Source of the DNA: an uncultured Bacteroides sp.
GTDB lineage: Bacteria > Bacteroidota > Bacteroidia > Bacteroidales > Bacteroidaceae
Direction: 5' to 3'
DNA: 64,000 nucleotides
Assembly: GCF_963666545.1 (NCBI RefSeq)
Contig: NZ_OY762899.1
Coordinates: 4,096,365-4,160,364 of the forward strand
Under the pieces are notes generated by a model. It had not been told where the DNA came from, did no database searches, and saw nothing but the letters and a program-made list of their open reading frames with translations. Positions within the stretch are counted from its first letter, which is position 1. Each line of letters opens with the position of its first letter. Below are positions 9,900 to 17,399 of this stretch, piece after piece. A program made the position numbers and the translations under genes.

Positions 9900-12224
9900 A
9901 TGAATAGAAGAAGTTTGTTTTTTGTTTGGTTGTGCCTGGCAAGTATTTTGCAGGGCATGGGCCAAACAAAGAAGTTGATCGAATATGTGAATCCGTTTGT
10001 AGGCACGGACGGTTATGGAAATGTTTATCCGGGTGCACAGATCCCTTTCGGGGGCATTCAAATCAGCCCGGATACAGATAACCGTTTTTATGATGCCGCT
10101 TCCGGATATAAATACAATCGTCCTACCCTGATGGGATTTAGTCTGACGCATTTGAGTGGAACGGGAATTCCCGATCTTGGGGACTTTTTGTTTATTCCGG
10201 GAACCGGTGAGATGAAATTGGAGCCATCTACGCAAGAAGAACCGGATAAAGGATACCGTTCGCGTTATTCGCATGAGAAGGAGTGGGCTTCGCCTAACTA
10301 TTATGCGGTGGAGCTATCTGATTACGGGGTAAAAGCAGAGATGACCTCAGGGGTACGAAGCGGCATCTTTCGTTTTACATACCCAAAATCCGACAAGACA
10401 TTTATCATGATTGATATAAATCATACCTTGTGGCAATCTTGCGAATGGGCAAACTTACGGATGGAGAACGATTCTACTATCACCGGATATAAATTGGTGA
10501 AAGGTTGGGGACCGGAACGGCATGTCTATTTCACGGCCGTTTTCTCGAAAAAGCTGGCCGGGTTAAGGTTTATGCAGGATAAGAAACCGGTGGTTTATAA
10601 TACTTCCCGTTTTCGCAGCAATCACGAAGCTTGGGGAAAGAATCTGATGGTCTGCATCTCTTTTGACACCAAAGAAGGTGAAGTGGTGACGGTGAAGACA
10701 GCTATTTCGTCGGTAAGTACGGTGGGTGCCATGAACAACATGAAGGAATTGGATGGGATGACTTTTGACGCTTTGAAAGAAAAGGGACAAGCTCTTTGGG
10801 AAAAAGAACTGGCTAAGTATACCCTGACAGCCGACCGCAAAACCAAAGAAATCTTTTATACTTCCGCTTACCATGCCGCCCTGCATCCTTTTATCTTTCA
10901 GGATTCCGACGGAAGTTTTCGTGGCTTGGACAAGAATATTGAAAAGGCGGAAGGTTTTAAGAACTATACTGTTTTTTCCTTGTGGGATACCTACCGTGCT
11001 TTGCATCCTTGGTTTAATCTGGTGCAGCAAGAGGTGAATGCAGACATTGCCAATTCGATGTTAGCCCATTATGACAAGAGTGTAGAAAAAATGCTACCTA
11101 TTTGGTCTTTTTATGGCAACGAAACATGGTGCATGATCGGTTATCACGCAGTATCCGTATTGGCGGATATGATTGTGAAAGGCGTGAAGGGGTTTGATTA
11201 TGAGCGTGCGTATCAGGCAATGAAGGCTACTGCGATGAATCCGAACTACGACTGTTTGCCGGAGTATTCTTCAATGGGGTATGTGCCTTTTGACAAAGAA
11301 GCAGAATCGGTGTCTAAAACGCTGGAATATGCTTATGATGATTATTGTATTGCACAAGCCGCCCGAAAGTTGGGAAAAGAAGAAGATTACCGCTATTTTC
11401 TGAATCGGGCACTTTCCTACCAGATGCTGATTGACCCGGAAACAAAATACATGCGTGGCCGAGATAGCAAAGGCAATTGGCGAACGCCGTTTACTCCCGT
11501 GGCTTACCAAGGTCCCGGTTCTGTAAATGGTTGGGGCGATATTACGGAAGGTTTCACGGCACAATACACTTGGTATGTTCCGCAAGATGTACAGGGGTAT
11601 ATCAATGAAGCGGGTGAGGAACTCTTCCGTAAGCGCCTGGATGAGCTCTTCACGGTAGAGTTGCCGCAAGATATTCCGGGAGCACATGACATTCAGGGAC
11701 GTATCGGAGCTTATTGGCATGGGAATGAACCTTGTCATCATATCGCTTATCTTTATAATTATCTGAAAGAACCATGGAAGTGTCAGAAGTGGGTACGGAC
11801 GATAGCTGATCGTTTCTATGGCAATACGCCCGATGCTTTGAGCGGAAATGATGATTGCGGGCAGATGTCGGCATGGTATATGTTCAACTGTATCGGCTTT
11901 TATCCGATAGCCCCTTCGAGCAATATTTATAATATAGGTTCTCCTTGTGTAGAAGGCATTTCGGTGCGGATGAGTAACGGGAGGATGATAGAAATGACGA
12001 CCGATAACTGGTCGCCCAAGAATCTTTATGTAAAGGAACTCTATGTAAACGGCAAGAAGTATGATAAGTCTTATCTGGAATATGATGATGTTCGCGACGG
12101 CGTGAAACTTCGTTTTGTGATGAGCTGCAAGCCAAATTATAAGCGGGGCGTGTCCGCTGAGGCTGTTCCGCCTTCATTGTCATTGCCCGGGCAAACGATG
12201 AAGTATCAACACTCTAACAAATAA
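9900..12224 (+). CDS. GH92 alpha-mannosidase
   Basis: 774 residues from the ATG at 9900, which gives a conventional signal peptide (MNRRSLFFVWLCLASIL...GMGQ); an in-frame ATG at 9888 would add only MTHK. The GH92 features are EYVNPFVGTDGYGNVYPGAQ, GFSLTHLSGTGIPDLGD, SLWDTYRALHPW, TLEYAYDDYC, HGNEPCHHIAYLY and GNDDCGQMSAWYMFNCIGFY. It is closer to the 6740-9076 paralogue than to the first GH92. Last gene of the mannosidase operon; an inverted repeat follows at 12276-12309. Confidence 0.94.
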   Translation: MNRRSLFFVWLCLASILQGMGQTKKLIEYVNPFVGTDGYGNVYPGAQIPFGGIQISPDTDNRFYDAASGYKYNRPTLMGFSLTHLSGTGIPDLGDFLFIPGTGEMKLEPSTQEEPDKGYRSRYSHEKEWASPNYYAVELSDYGVKAEMTSGVRSGIFRFTYPKSDKTFIMIDINHTLWQSCEWANLRMENDSTITGYKLVKGWGPERHVYFTAVFSKKLAGLRFMQDKKPVVYNTSRFRSNHEAWGKNLMVCISFDTKEGEVVTVKTAISSVSTVGAMNNMKELDGMTFDALKEKGQALWEKELAKYTLTADRKTKEIFYTSAYHAALHPFIFQDSDGSFRGLDKNIEKAEGFKNYTVFSLWDTYRALHPWFNLVQQEVNADIANSMLAHYDKSVEKMLPIWSFYGNETWCMIGYHAVSVLADMIVKGVKGFDYERAYQAMKATAMNPNYDCLPEYSSMGYVPFDKEAESVSKTLEYAYDDYCIAQAARKLGKEEDYRYFLNRALSYQMLIDPETKYMRGRDSKGNWRTPFTPVAYQGPGSVNGWGDITEGFTAQYTWYVPQDVQGYINEAGEELFRKRLDELFTVELPQDIPGAHDIQGRIGAYWHGNEPCHHIAYLYNYLKEPWKCQKWVRTIADRFYGNTPDALSGNDDCGQMSAWYMFNCIGFYPIAPSSNIYNIGSPCVEGISVRMSNGRMIEMTTDNWSPKNLYVKELYVNGKKYDKSYLEYDDVRDGVKLRFVMSCKPNYKRGVSAEAVPPSLSLPGQTMKYQHSNK

Positions 12225-12275
12225 TTCTATCACTTATGAGTTTCACGGTGAATTTGTACTAATCTTTAATAATGC

Positions 12276-12309
12276 GAGGGGAGTATGTCGACTTTGGCAC
12301 ATTCCCCTC
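12276..12309 (+). terminator. Inverted repeat after the GH92 operon
   Basis: GAGGGGA (12276-12282) pairs with TCCCCTC (12303-12309), with further imperfect pairing inside. It lies about 50 bases past the last GH92 stop. No long T-run follows, so it is only a moderate terminator candidate. Confidence 0.45.
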
Positions 12310-12364
12310 ATAAGTCTTTCCTATCGGCTCTATTTCTCTTCATTCCTTACAAATGGTCTCTTCG

Positions 12365-12479
12365 AAATAGAACTCATGACTTCAACGCATAGAAAGCACG
12401 CTTTCAACGTGTTGAACGTCCGCGATCAGCGTGTTGAACGTCCGTGTTCTATTTACCCCTCTCAGAAGGCCTGTAGGGG
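12365..12479. repeat. Composite repeat, copy 1 (flanking stem plus 25-nt core)
   Basis: An outer stem pairs AAATAGAAC (12365-12373) with GTTCTATTT (12446-12454). It encloses a CACGCT/AGCGTG pair and a 15-nt direct repeat, CGTGTTGAACGTCCG, at 12408-12422 and 12430-12444. Immediately after the stem comes a 25-nt core (12455-12479) starting ACCCCTCTCAG and ending CTGTAGGGG, itself a CCCCT/AGGGG hairpin. The identical core occurs at 47418-47442. The remainder of 12225-12595 holds no gene. Confidence 0.75.
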
Positions 12480-12560
12480 GCGATCTACTATCTTGAAAAA
12501 CGGTGTCTTGTAGCTTATCAGCCAAACTCAGCTAAAAGAGCCAATAGCATCAGTATAAAG

Positions 12561-12574
12561 ATAGATATATCTAT
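12561..12574. promoter_or_regulatory. 14-bp palindrome, likely operator of the XRE gene
   Basis: ATAGATATATCTAT is a perfect 14-bp palindrome ending 21 bases before the ATG at 12596. Small XRE regulators commonly bind such palindromes at their own promoter, so autoregulation is likely. The region is very AT-rich, which lowers certainty. Confidence 0.45.
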
Positions 12575-12595
12575 ATTTATAAAAAGTTGTTTGAT

Positions 12596-12805
12596 ATGAA
12601 GGATGATATTTATGCCCAGAGCAATAGTGACATAATTCGTGAGTTGGGAACGAGGTTCAAAGATTATCGCAAACGTATGGGGTTGACACAAAAAGAAGTG
12701 GCTGCGCATACCGGATTGAGTGTGTTTACTATCAGCACCTTTGAAAATGGTACCTTCACAGGATTAACGTTGTCTTCTTTTCTCAAATACTCTCGCCACT
12801 GGTGA
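12596..12805 (+). CDS. Short XRE-family helix-turn-helix protein, probably truncated
   Basis: 69 residues from the ATG at 12596; an in-frame ATG at 12587 would add three residues. Residues 18-55 form an XRE helix-turn-helix (RFKDYRKRMGLTQKEVAAHT and LSVFTISTFENG). The N-terminus and the GLTLSSFLK segment resemble HipB-like regulators of Bacteroides, which as I recall run further after this point. Here the frame ends in KYSRHW. Shifting by one base after FLK gives TLATGE, closer to the expected continuation, which suggests a frameshift. No hipA or other toxin partner lies downstream. DNA binding may survive because the HTH is intact. Confidence 0.65.
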   Translation: MKDDIYAQSNSDIIRELGTRFKDYRKRMGLTQKEVAAHTGLSVFTISTFENGTFTGLTLSSFLKYSRHW

Positions 12806-12925
12806 GAGAAATTATACTCTTGAAAGTTAATCTGATATAGAAATAATGTTTTATATTTGGGGAACAATTACGAATAAGTAGTTTCATACATAATAATAAA
12901 TAATTTGCTAACTCCGGTTAATAGA

Positions 12926-13117
12926 ATGGCGACAATATCCTACAAAGAAATAGAAAAGGAACTCACTATATTTAAAGAAAAATTCATTGCAGTTGAGAAT
13001 GTGGGATACATTTTGCTGAGTGCTTTTGGGATGACCGATACGAGCGTTGAAAGAGTTCGTTCAGGAAAGATGAATCTGGCGCAGGATAATGGTATTTATA
13101 AGAGAGCAAATCAATGA
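12926..13117 (+). CDS. Small orphan protein, possible N-terminal remnant
   Basis: 63 residues from the ATG at 12926; an in-frame TTG at 12905 is also possible. The sequence (SYKEIEKELTIFKEKFIAVE, then NVGYILLSAFGMTDTSVERV) looks like a real folded N-terminus and not random ORF. From memory it resembles the start of some restriction-modification methyltransferase-type proteins, but I cannot confirm this. It ends abruptly at a TGA that overlaps the ATG of the next gene (ATGA, 13114-13117), so the two would be translationally coupled. It could be a decayed fragment or a genuine small partner. Confidence 0.4.
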   Translation: MATISYKEIEKELTIFKEKFIAVENVGYILLSAFGMTDTSVERVRSGKMNLAQDNGIYKRANQ

Positions 13118-14598
13118 ACAAAAGAGTAAAAGGTCAAACATTCAGTGATTCTTCTTTTAAAGGAATAAAAGAAGACGAGAATATTGCGGTGGATGATGCT
13201 ACTCTTATATTTGAAGAATGCGTTTTCAACTGCGATTTATATTCAACTTATTTGTTTGGCAGTAACTCTTTTTCTATAAAAGATTTATTTACCAGTAGCA
13301 TTACAGGGTTCTCATTTAGAAATTGCCTATTTAATGGAAATGTCGATTTATCACTAACAAATGAGGAACTAAAATATGGGCAAAGCAATATAATAGATCA
13401 AAAAATAGCATTTAAAGGATGCACCTTTGAAAAAGAAGTCAGCTTTAATAGCTATACATTTAAGAAGAAATTCACACTAGAAAAGTGTAAGTTCAAACAA
13501 GAATGCGATTTAGAGAACAATATTTTTGAGCAGGAGATAAGATTGTGTGGGACAGAATTTCAAGCTCAAGTCAAATTTTGCGGTTCCACATTTAATACCA
13601 TGACTCTTTTCACCCCTAACAAAGATCGAGTAAAATCCAAGGACTCTGTTTCTATTAGCGATTCTGGATCAGATGATGATCGAGTAAAATTCGGAGGTGA
13701 TGTTTCTTTTAGCGGTTCTACTTTTAGTGATGCTAGATTTTGGAAGCTAACTTTTGAGGGGGATGTTCATTTAATCGATACTAAATTCAATTGCCCGGTG
13801 TATTTCAATAATAGTAAATTCAATGGTACACTCCGCTTAGGAAAAATGGGAACTATAGGCAAAACGATGATAAAGCAACCGTTTTACTTAAATGGTGCTA
13901 CAATAAAAGAACTTCAAATACACGAATATATATTTGAGAATCTTCTGAGTGTTGACGAAGCAAGAATTGAGGATGTAACAATACGGAATAGCCTGTTCTC
14001 TCATTTTATTTCGCTATCGGGAGCAGAAATAAAGAATACTAAAGATGAATATACTGCAAGAACATTAAAAAATGAAGCAGTAAAAGGTGGCAATAATCCG
14101 GTTGCATTAAAAATGAAAGCGATGGAACTCAACCATTACTATAAAAGCATTAAGTGCCCATTGAAACTTCCGAAGAAACTTCTATCTTTTTTTTCGAATC
14201 TTAAGAAACTTCTCTCAAAAAGGTTGTTTCTTTCAGCAGTTTGCGCCTTCTTAGCAGCGTTGGGAAAATATATTGCTGAAAAAGTTCCTCTTTTATTAAT
14301 GAAGTGGTCAAACGGATACGGAACTAAATGGATCAGAGCACTTGGATTTATACTATGTTCCACCTTTTTCTTTTTCTCCATTTTCGTAGTACTGAGAGAT
14401 GGCATTGGCGATACCTTTATTTGGTGTAATATAAAATACTTAAAAGAAGCTCTCACTTTTGTTTTGCTATTTGATAGTTCGAAAGAGATAGAATCTATTC
14501 AAACGGTTTGGCAAATGCTTTTCTTTCTTCTAGGAAAGATTTTTGTTGCATACGGAATTTATCAGTTAATAGCTGCTTTTAGAAAGCATAGTAAATAG
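13114..14598 (+). CDS. Pentapeptide-like beta-helix protein with C-terminal membrane segments
   Basis: 494 residues. Residues 20 to about 330 show a loose repeat of F-x-x-C/S-x-F and alternating hydrophobics (for example FKGCTFEKEVSFNSYTF, then FKQECDLENNIFEQEI), the pattern of pentapeptide-repeat right-handed helices. An imperfect 54-base duplication at 13624 and 13678 inserts a charged loop. The last third has hydrophobic segments near residues 370-390, 410-432 and 470-488, with SNGYGTKWIRALGF between the first two, so the helix is membrane-anchored. Composition is more AT-rich than the metabolic genes around it. Function unknown. It overlaps the small ORF upstream and is 29 bases from the AlbA_2 gene. 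Confidence 0.65.
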   Translation: MNKRVKGQTFSDSSFKGIKEDENIAVDDATLIFEECVFNCDLYSTYLFGSNSFSIKDLFTSSITGFSFRNCLFNGNVDLSLTNEELKYGQSNIIDQKIAFKGCTFEKEVSFNSYTFKKKFTLEKCKFKQECDLENNIFEQEIRLCGTEFQAQVKFCGSTFNTMTLFTPNKDRVKSKDSVSISDSGSDDDRVKFGGDVSFSGSTFSDARFWKLTFEGDVHLIDTKFNCPVYFNNSKFNGTLRLGKMGTIGKTMIKQPFYLNGATIKELQIHEYIFENLLSVDEARIEDVTIRNSLFSHFISLSGAEIKNTKDEYTARTLKNEAVKGGNNPVALKMKAMELNHYYKSIKCPLKLPKKLLSFFSNLKKLLSKRLFLSAVCAFLAALGKYIAEKVPLLLMKWSNGYGTKWIRALGFILCSTFFFFSIFVVLRDGIGDTFIWCNIKYLKEALTFVLLFDSSKEIESIQTVWQMLFFLLGKIFVAYGIYQLIAAFRKHSK

Positions 14599-14627
14599 TA
14601 GAGATTTTCATTTTTAATGTATAGGTT

Positions 14628-16046
14628 ATGAGCATTGAAGAAGATAAAATAAGGAACTTGATAAATCAAGGCGAAGGACTGGAAGTGGAATTCAAAGAAT
14701 CATATAATTCACTTTCGCGCTCCGTGTTCGAGACAATATGTGCTTTCCTGAACCGAAAAGGTGGTTCTATACTTTTGGGCGTTGCCGACAACGGAGAAAT
14801 AAAAGGAGTGAAGGAAGATACTTTGGCGACTCAACTCGACACTTTGACTCGAGATATGAATAATCCAAATATCATTTCTCCAACATTTTATTTAGCTAAA
14901 GATGTTGTAGAAGTGGAGGGAAAGAAAGTTATCTTTATCTATGTGCCTGAGAGTTCGCAACCGCACACTTACAAAAACAGCTATTATGATAGGAGTAGAG
15001 ACGGTGATTTAAAGTTGACAAATCCACAATTAATAGCTAGTTTGTTCCTTCGTAAACAAGATGGATATACAGAAAATAGGGTCTTTCCTTATTTAGAAAT
15101 GGATGATTTTGAGGAGGACTTATTTGATACGGTGCGCAGCTATGCAAGGCTAGCCCGGGCAGACCATCCATGGGTGAAAATGTCTAATGAGGATATTTTG
15201 CTCTCGGCTCGCATGCGGCTAAAAGATATTAATTCCGGTAAAGAAGGCTATACGCTCGCTGCAGCATTGATGTTTGGCAAGGATAACACCATTGCTACCG
15301 TACTTCCGCATTTTAAAACAGATGCGCTGTGCCGGAAAGAGGATGTAGAAAGATATGATGACCGTGACGATATTCGTTGCAACTTAATCCGCTCTTACTC
15401 TCGTTTACTGGCTTTTATTCGTAAGCATTTGCCTGATCGATTTTATTTGGAAGGTAACCAACGTATAAGTATCCGAGAGTCGATCTTTCGTGAGGTGATA
15501 GCCAATCTGCTGGTACATCGAGAATTTTCTAATGCATATCCGGCTACTATGACTATATATAAAACTGAGGTGATAACAGAAAACTGGAATCGACCCTATA
15601 ATATGGGAAGAATTAATCTGGAGAATTTGAAACCTCATCCCAAGAATCCTACTATTGCCAATTTCTTTAAAGAGATGGGTTTAGTAGAGGAATTAGGTTC
15701 GGGAGTAAGGAAAATGTATAGATACTGCCCAATCTATGTAACTGGAGCACTTCCTGTTATAGAAGAAGAGGATGTGTTTAAGGTGACTATTAAGTACGAA
15801 GAAGATAATGAGGGAGTAAATGAGGGAGTAAATGAGGGAGTAAATGAGGGAGTAAATGAAAATGAAGCTTTGGTTCTTGCCATAATAAAGGAGGAACAAG
15901 GAGTAAATGCAAATGAAATATCAAAGCGAATTGGGAAAAGCATAGCTACAGTAGAACGTTATCTTAGCTCCCTAAGAAGTAAGAACCTTATAGAATTTAA
16001 AGGTCCATACAAGACTGGAGGATATTACATAATAGCCGAAGGATAA
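14628..16046 (+). CDS. AlbA_2/Schlafen-type putative DNA- or RNA-binding protein with winged-helix C-terminus
   Basis: 472 residues. Residues 10-140 match the AlbA_2 fold (PF04326): GEGLEVEFKESYNSLSRSVF, GGSILLGVADNGEIKGV and NSYYDRSRDGDLKL. The middle (around residues 285-375) has the REVIANLLVHREFS and EELGSGVRKMYRY motifs of COG2865-type proteins with an ATPase-like fold. Near residue 395 the linker carries four EGVN repeats, encoded by a 12-nt tandem repeat at 15810-15857. Then comes a winged helix (NEISKRIGKSIATVERYLSS). Such proteins are annotated as transcriptional regulators or RecG-like and often sit in mobile or defence regions. Confidence 0.78.
   Translation: MSIEEDKIRNLINQGEGLEVEFKESYNSLSRSVFETICAFLNRKGGSILLGVADNGEIKGVKEDTLATQLDTLTRDMNNPNIISPTFYLAKDVVEVEGKKVIFIYVPESSQPHTYKNSYYDRSRDGDLKLTNPQLIASLFLRKQDGYTENRVFPYLEMDDFEEDLFDTVRSYARLARADHPWVKMSNEDILLSARMRLKDINSGKEGYTLAAALMFGKDNTIATVLPHFKTDALCRKEDVERYDDRDDIRCNLIRSYSRLLAFIRKHLPDRFYLEGNQRISIRESIFREVIANLLVHREFSNAYPATMTIYKTEVITENWNRPYNMGRINLENLKPHPKNPTIANFFKEMGLVEELGSGVRKMYRYCPIYVTGALPVIEEEDVFKVTIKYEEDNEGVNEGVNEGVNEGVNENEALVLAIIKEEQGVNANEISKRIGKSIATVERYLSSLRSKNLIEFKGPYKTGGYYIIAEG
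15810..15857 (+). repeat. 12-nt tandem repeat, four units, in frame
   Basis: GAGGGAGTAAAT is repeated four times without mismatch, encoding EGVN four times in the linker between the catalytic-like core and the winged helix. Copy-number change by slippage would lengthen or shorten the linker without shifting the frame. Confidence 0.9.
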
Positions 16047-16162
16047 ATATGTAAGAATAGAGCGATGGATTATTCGGGATGAACTCACTAAAAGATTGAA
16101 AGCGCAGATCGTTATTCATGTTTGATTTCATTTATTGACTTTCCTTTTTAAATAAGACCTTT

Positions 16163-16588
16163 ATGCAAAAAACTAAATATCTATCGATTGTATTATTCCT
16201 AATAGGTACTCTGTCTTTATTGTACGGATGCAAAAACTATTGCAACTTGCTTGTTGACACCGATGATTCTGACACAATGTTAATTGATCCAATTGAAACA
16301 GAACCTCAATATCCCGGGGGAACTGTTGCGATGCTCCAATTTATTAAAGATAATTTTAGATTCCCAATTGAACTGTCAGAAAGCGCACCACATGGGATGA
16401 CTGTTATTTAATGTGTCGTAGAGGTTAATGGGAGTATTTCTAATATAAAAGTGGTAAGGTCTGTAGATCCATTGTTAGATAAAGAAGCTATAAGTGTCGC
16501 TAAGTTAATGCCTAAATTTGCAAAGCCTGCTTATATGCAAGGTAAAGCTGTGAGATGCAAATTTACGATTCCATTCAAGAGCTACTAA
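16163..16588 (+). pseudogene. TonB C-terminal-domain lipoprotein, interrupted by an in-frame stop
   Basis: The first 82 codons encode a lipoprotein signal (ending LLYGC) and the start of a TonB C-terminal domain (EPQYPGGTVAMLQFIKDNFR). Codon 83 is TAA (16409-16411). Reading on in the same frame gives CVVEVNGSISNIKVVRSVDP and then a plausible rest of the domain to a TAA at 16586-16588, 141 codons in all. In the usual pattern the stop falls within a beta strand, so one substitution such as CAA to TAA would explain it. Either the gene is recently inactivated, or this is a base-call error. It is separated from the upstream AlbA_2 gene by 116 bases. Confidence 0.72.
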
Positions 16589-16643
16589 GTCTTTCCGATG
16601 GTGTTTTGAAAGATGATAAGAAATATAAGTATTGTAGAACTTG

Positions 16644-16667
16644 TCTATCTATGTAAAGATAGATTTT
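16644..16667 (+). terminator. Small hairpin after the broken TonB gene
   Basis: TCTATCT (16644-16650) pairs with AGATAGA (16657-16663) across a 6-base loop and is followed by TTTT. Weak AT-rich stem, so moderate confidence. Confidence 0.4.
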
Positions 16668-16688
16668 ATGTCACTCTAGCAGATATTA

Positions 16689-16832
16689 ATGATTTTTTTG
16701 AACGAAAAAACAGCGACCGGAGGTAAACCAAAAGAGATACGGGATATGCCGAAATTGCATCTCTATGACCCCGAGTTTTCTACGGAGAAGCTCGCAAAAT
16801 CTAACCATATAATCGATAATTTATTCACTTAA
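16689..16832 (+). other. 47-codon open frame, possible gene remnant
   Basis: An ATG at 16689 opens 47 codons ending at TAA 16830-16832, with protein-like content (GGKPKEIRDMPKLHLYDPEF, then STEKLAKSNHIIDNLF). I do not recognise it. It may be the C-terminal scrap of a decayed gene or a small gene; there is no obvious ribosome binding site. Confidence 0.25.
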
Positions 16833-16844
16833 ATCCAATACCCT

Positions 16845-17399
16845 ATGTCCACTACAAGAAGAAATTTCATCAAAACGGCCTGCTTGGGCGGAGCTTGTCT
16901 CTGTGGCTTTAGTTCCATACTGGAAGCTAATCCCCTGAATACTATCAGTGAAAAGAGCGGGGAAACAGATCCCAAAGTAAGCATGAATCAATTCTGGATA
17001 GCGGAATTGCTCAACAATCTGGATGCTAATTTAGATAGAGAAAGTATCAGAAAGGTGGTTAAATCGGCCTCCGTATCTCATTATAATGATCTGAAGATGG
17101 AGAATATTTTAGCTCCGTATAAGGGAAAGCTAGAGGAATTTGTTCCTTTCCTTGAAAAGGAATGGGGATGGATCTGTTCTTTTGAAGATAAGAATACGCT
17201 GATAGCGAATGAGAACAAGCCACATTGTGTCTGTCCGCTCGTGAAAGGATTGGATAAAAAGTTTCCAGCGCTTTGTTACTGTTCCGAAGGATTTGCCGAA
17301 CGCATGTTTGGTTATGTTTGCCAAAGGCCGGTAAAAGCGACTGTTGTTTCTTCTGTCTTCCGTGGAGATAAGTCTTGTGTTTATCAGATTGGGCTATAA
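16845..17399 (+). CDS. Exported protein with a twin-arginine-type signal, unknown function
   Basis: 184 residues. The N-terminus TTRRNFIKTACLGGACLCGF has the RRxFxK pattern and the hydrophobic stretch of a twin-arginine signal, so the protein may be exported folded. The C-terminal part is Cys-rich and patterned: HCVCPLVKGLDKKFPALCYC, then FGYVCQRPVKATV and SCVYQIGL. This resembles small families that bind a ligand or metal through cysteines (a DUF6144-like assignment is possible but unverified). No enzyme motif is clear. It stands alone between the accessory cluster and a 360-base gene-free gap. Confidence 0.6.
   Translation: MSTTRRNFIKTACLGGACLCGFSSILEANPLNTISEKSGETDPKVSMNQFWIAELLNNLDANLDRESIRKVVKSASVSHYNDLKMENILAPYKGKLEEFVPFLEKEWGWICSFEDKNTLIANENKPHCVCPLVKGLDKKFPALCYCSEGFAERMFGYVCQRPVKATVVSSVFRGDKSCVYQIGL

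Noticed and set aside
9744..10274. 176-codon minus-strand frame over the BSP/GH92 junction
   Set aside because: It is antisense to two well-supported genes and has no recognisable domain or signal.
10563..11741. Two antisense frames of about 155 codons inside the third GH92 gene
   Set aside because: They are by-products of codon bias in a long gene, with no recognisable features.
12587..12805. HipBA-type toxin-antitoxin pair
   Set aside because: Only a short HipB-like HTH is present; no HipA-type kinase frame, intact or broken, follows it.
15810..15857. Possible CRISPR-like array
   Set aside because: Units are 12 nt, directly adjacent and coding, with no spacers.
15693..15943. Repetitive antisense frames with FTPS or YSLI repeats opposite the AlbA_2 gene
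   Set aside because: They are the reverse reading of the in-frame GAGGGAGTAAAT repeat; the sense strand encodes a coherent protein family.
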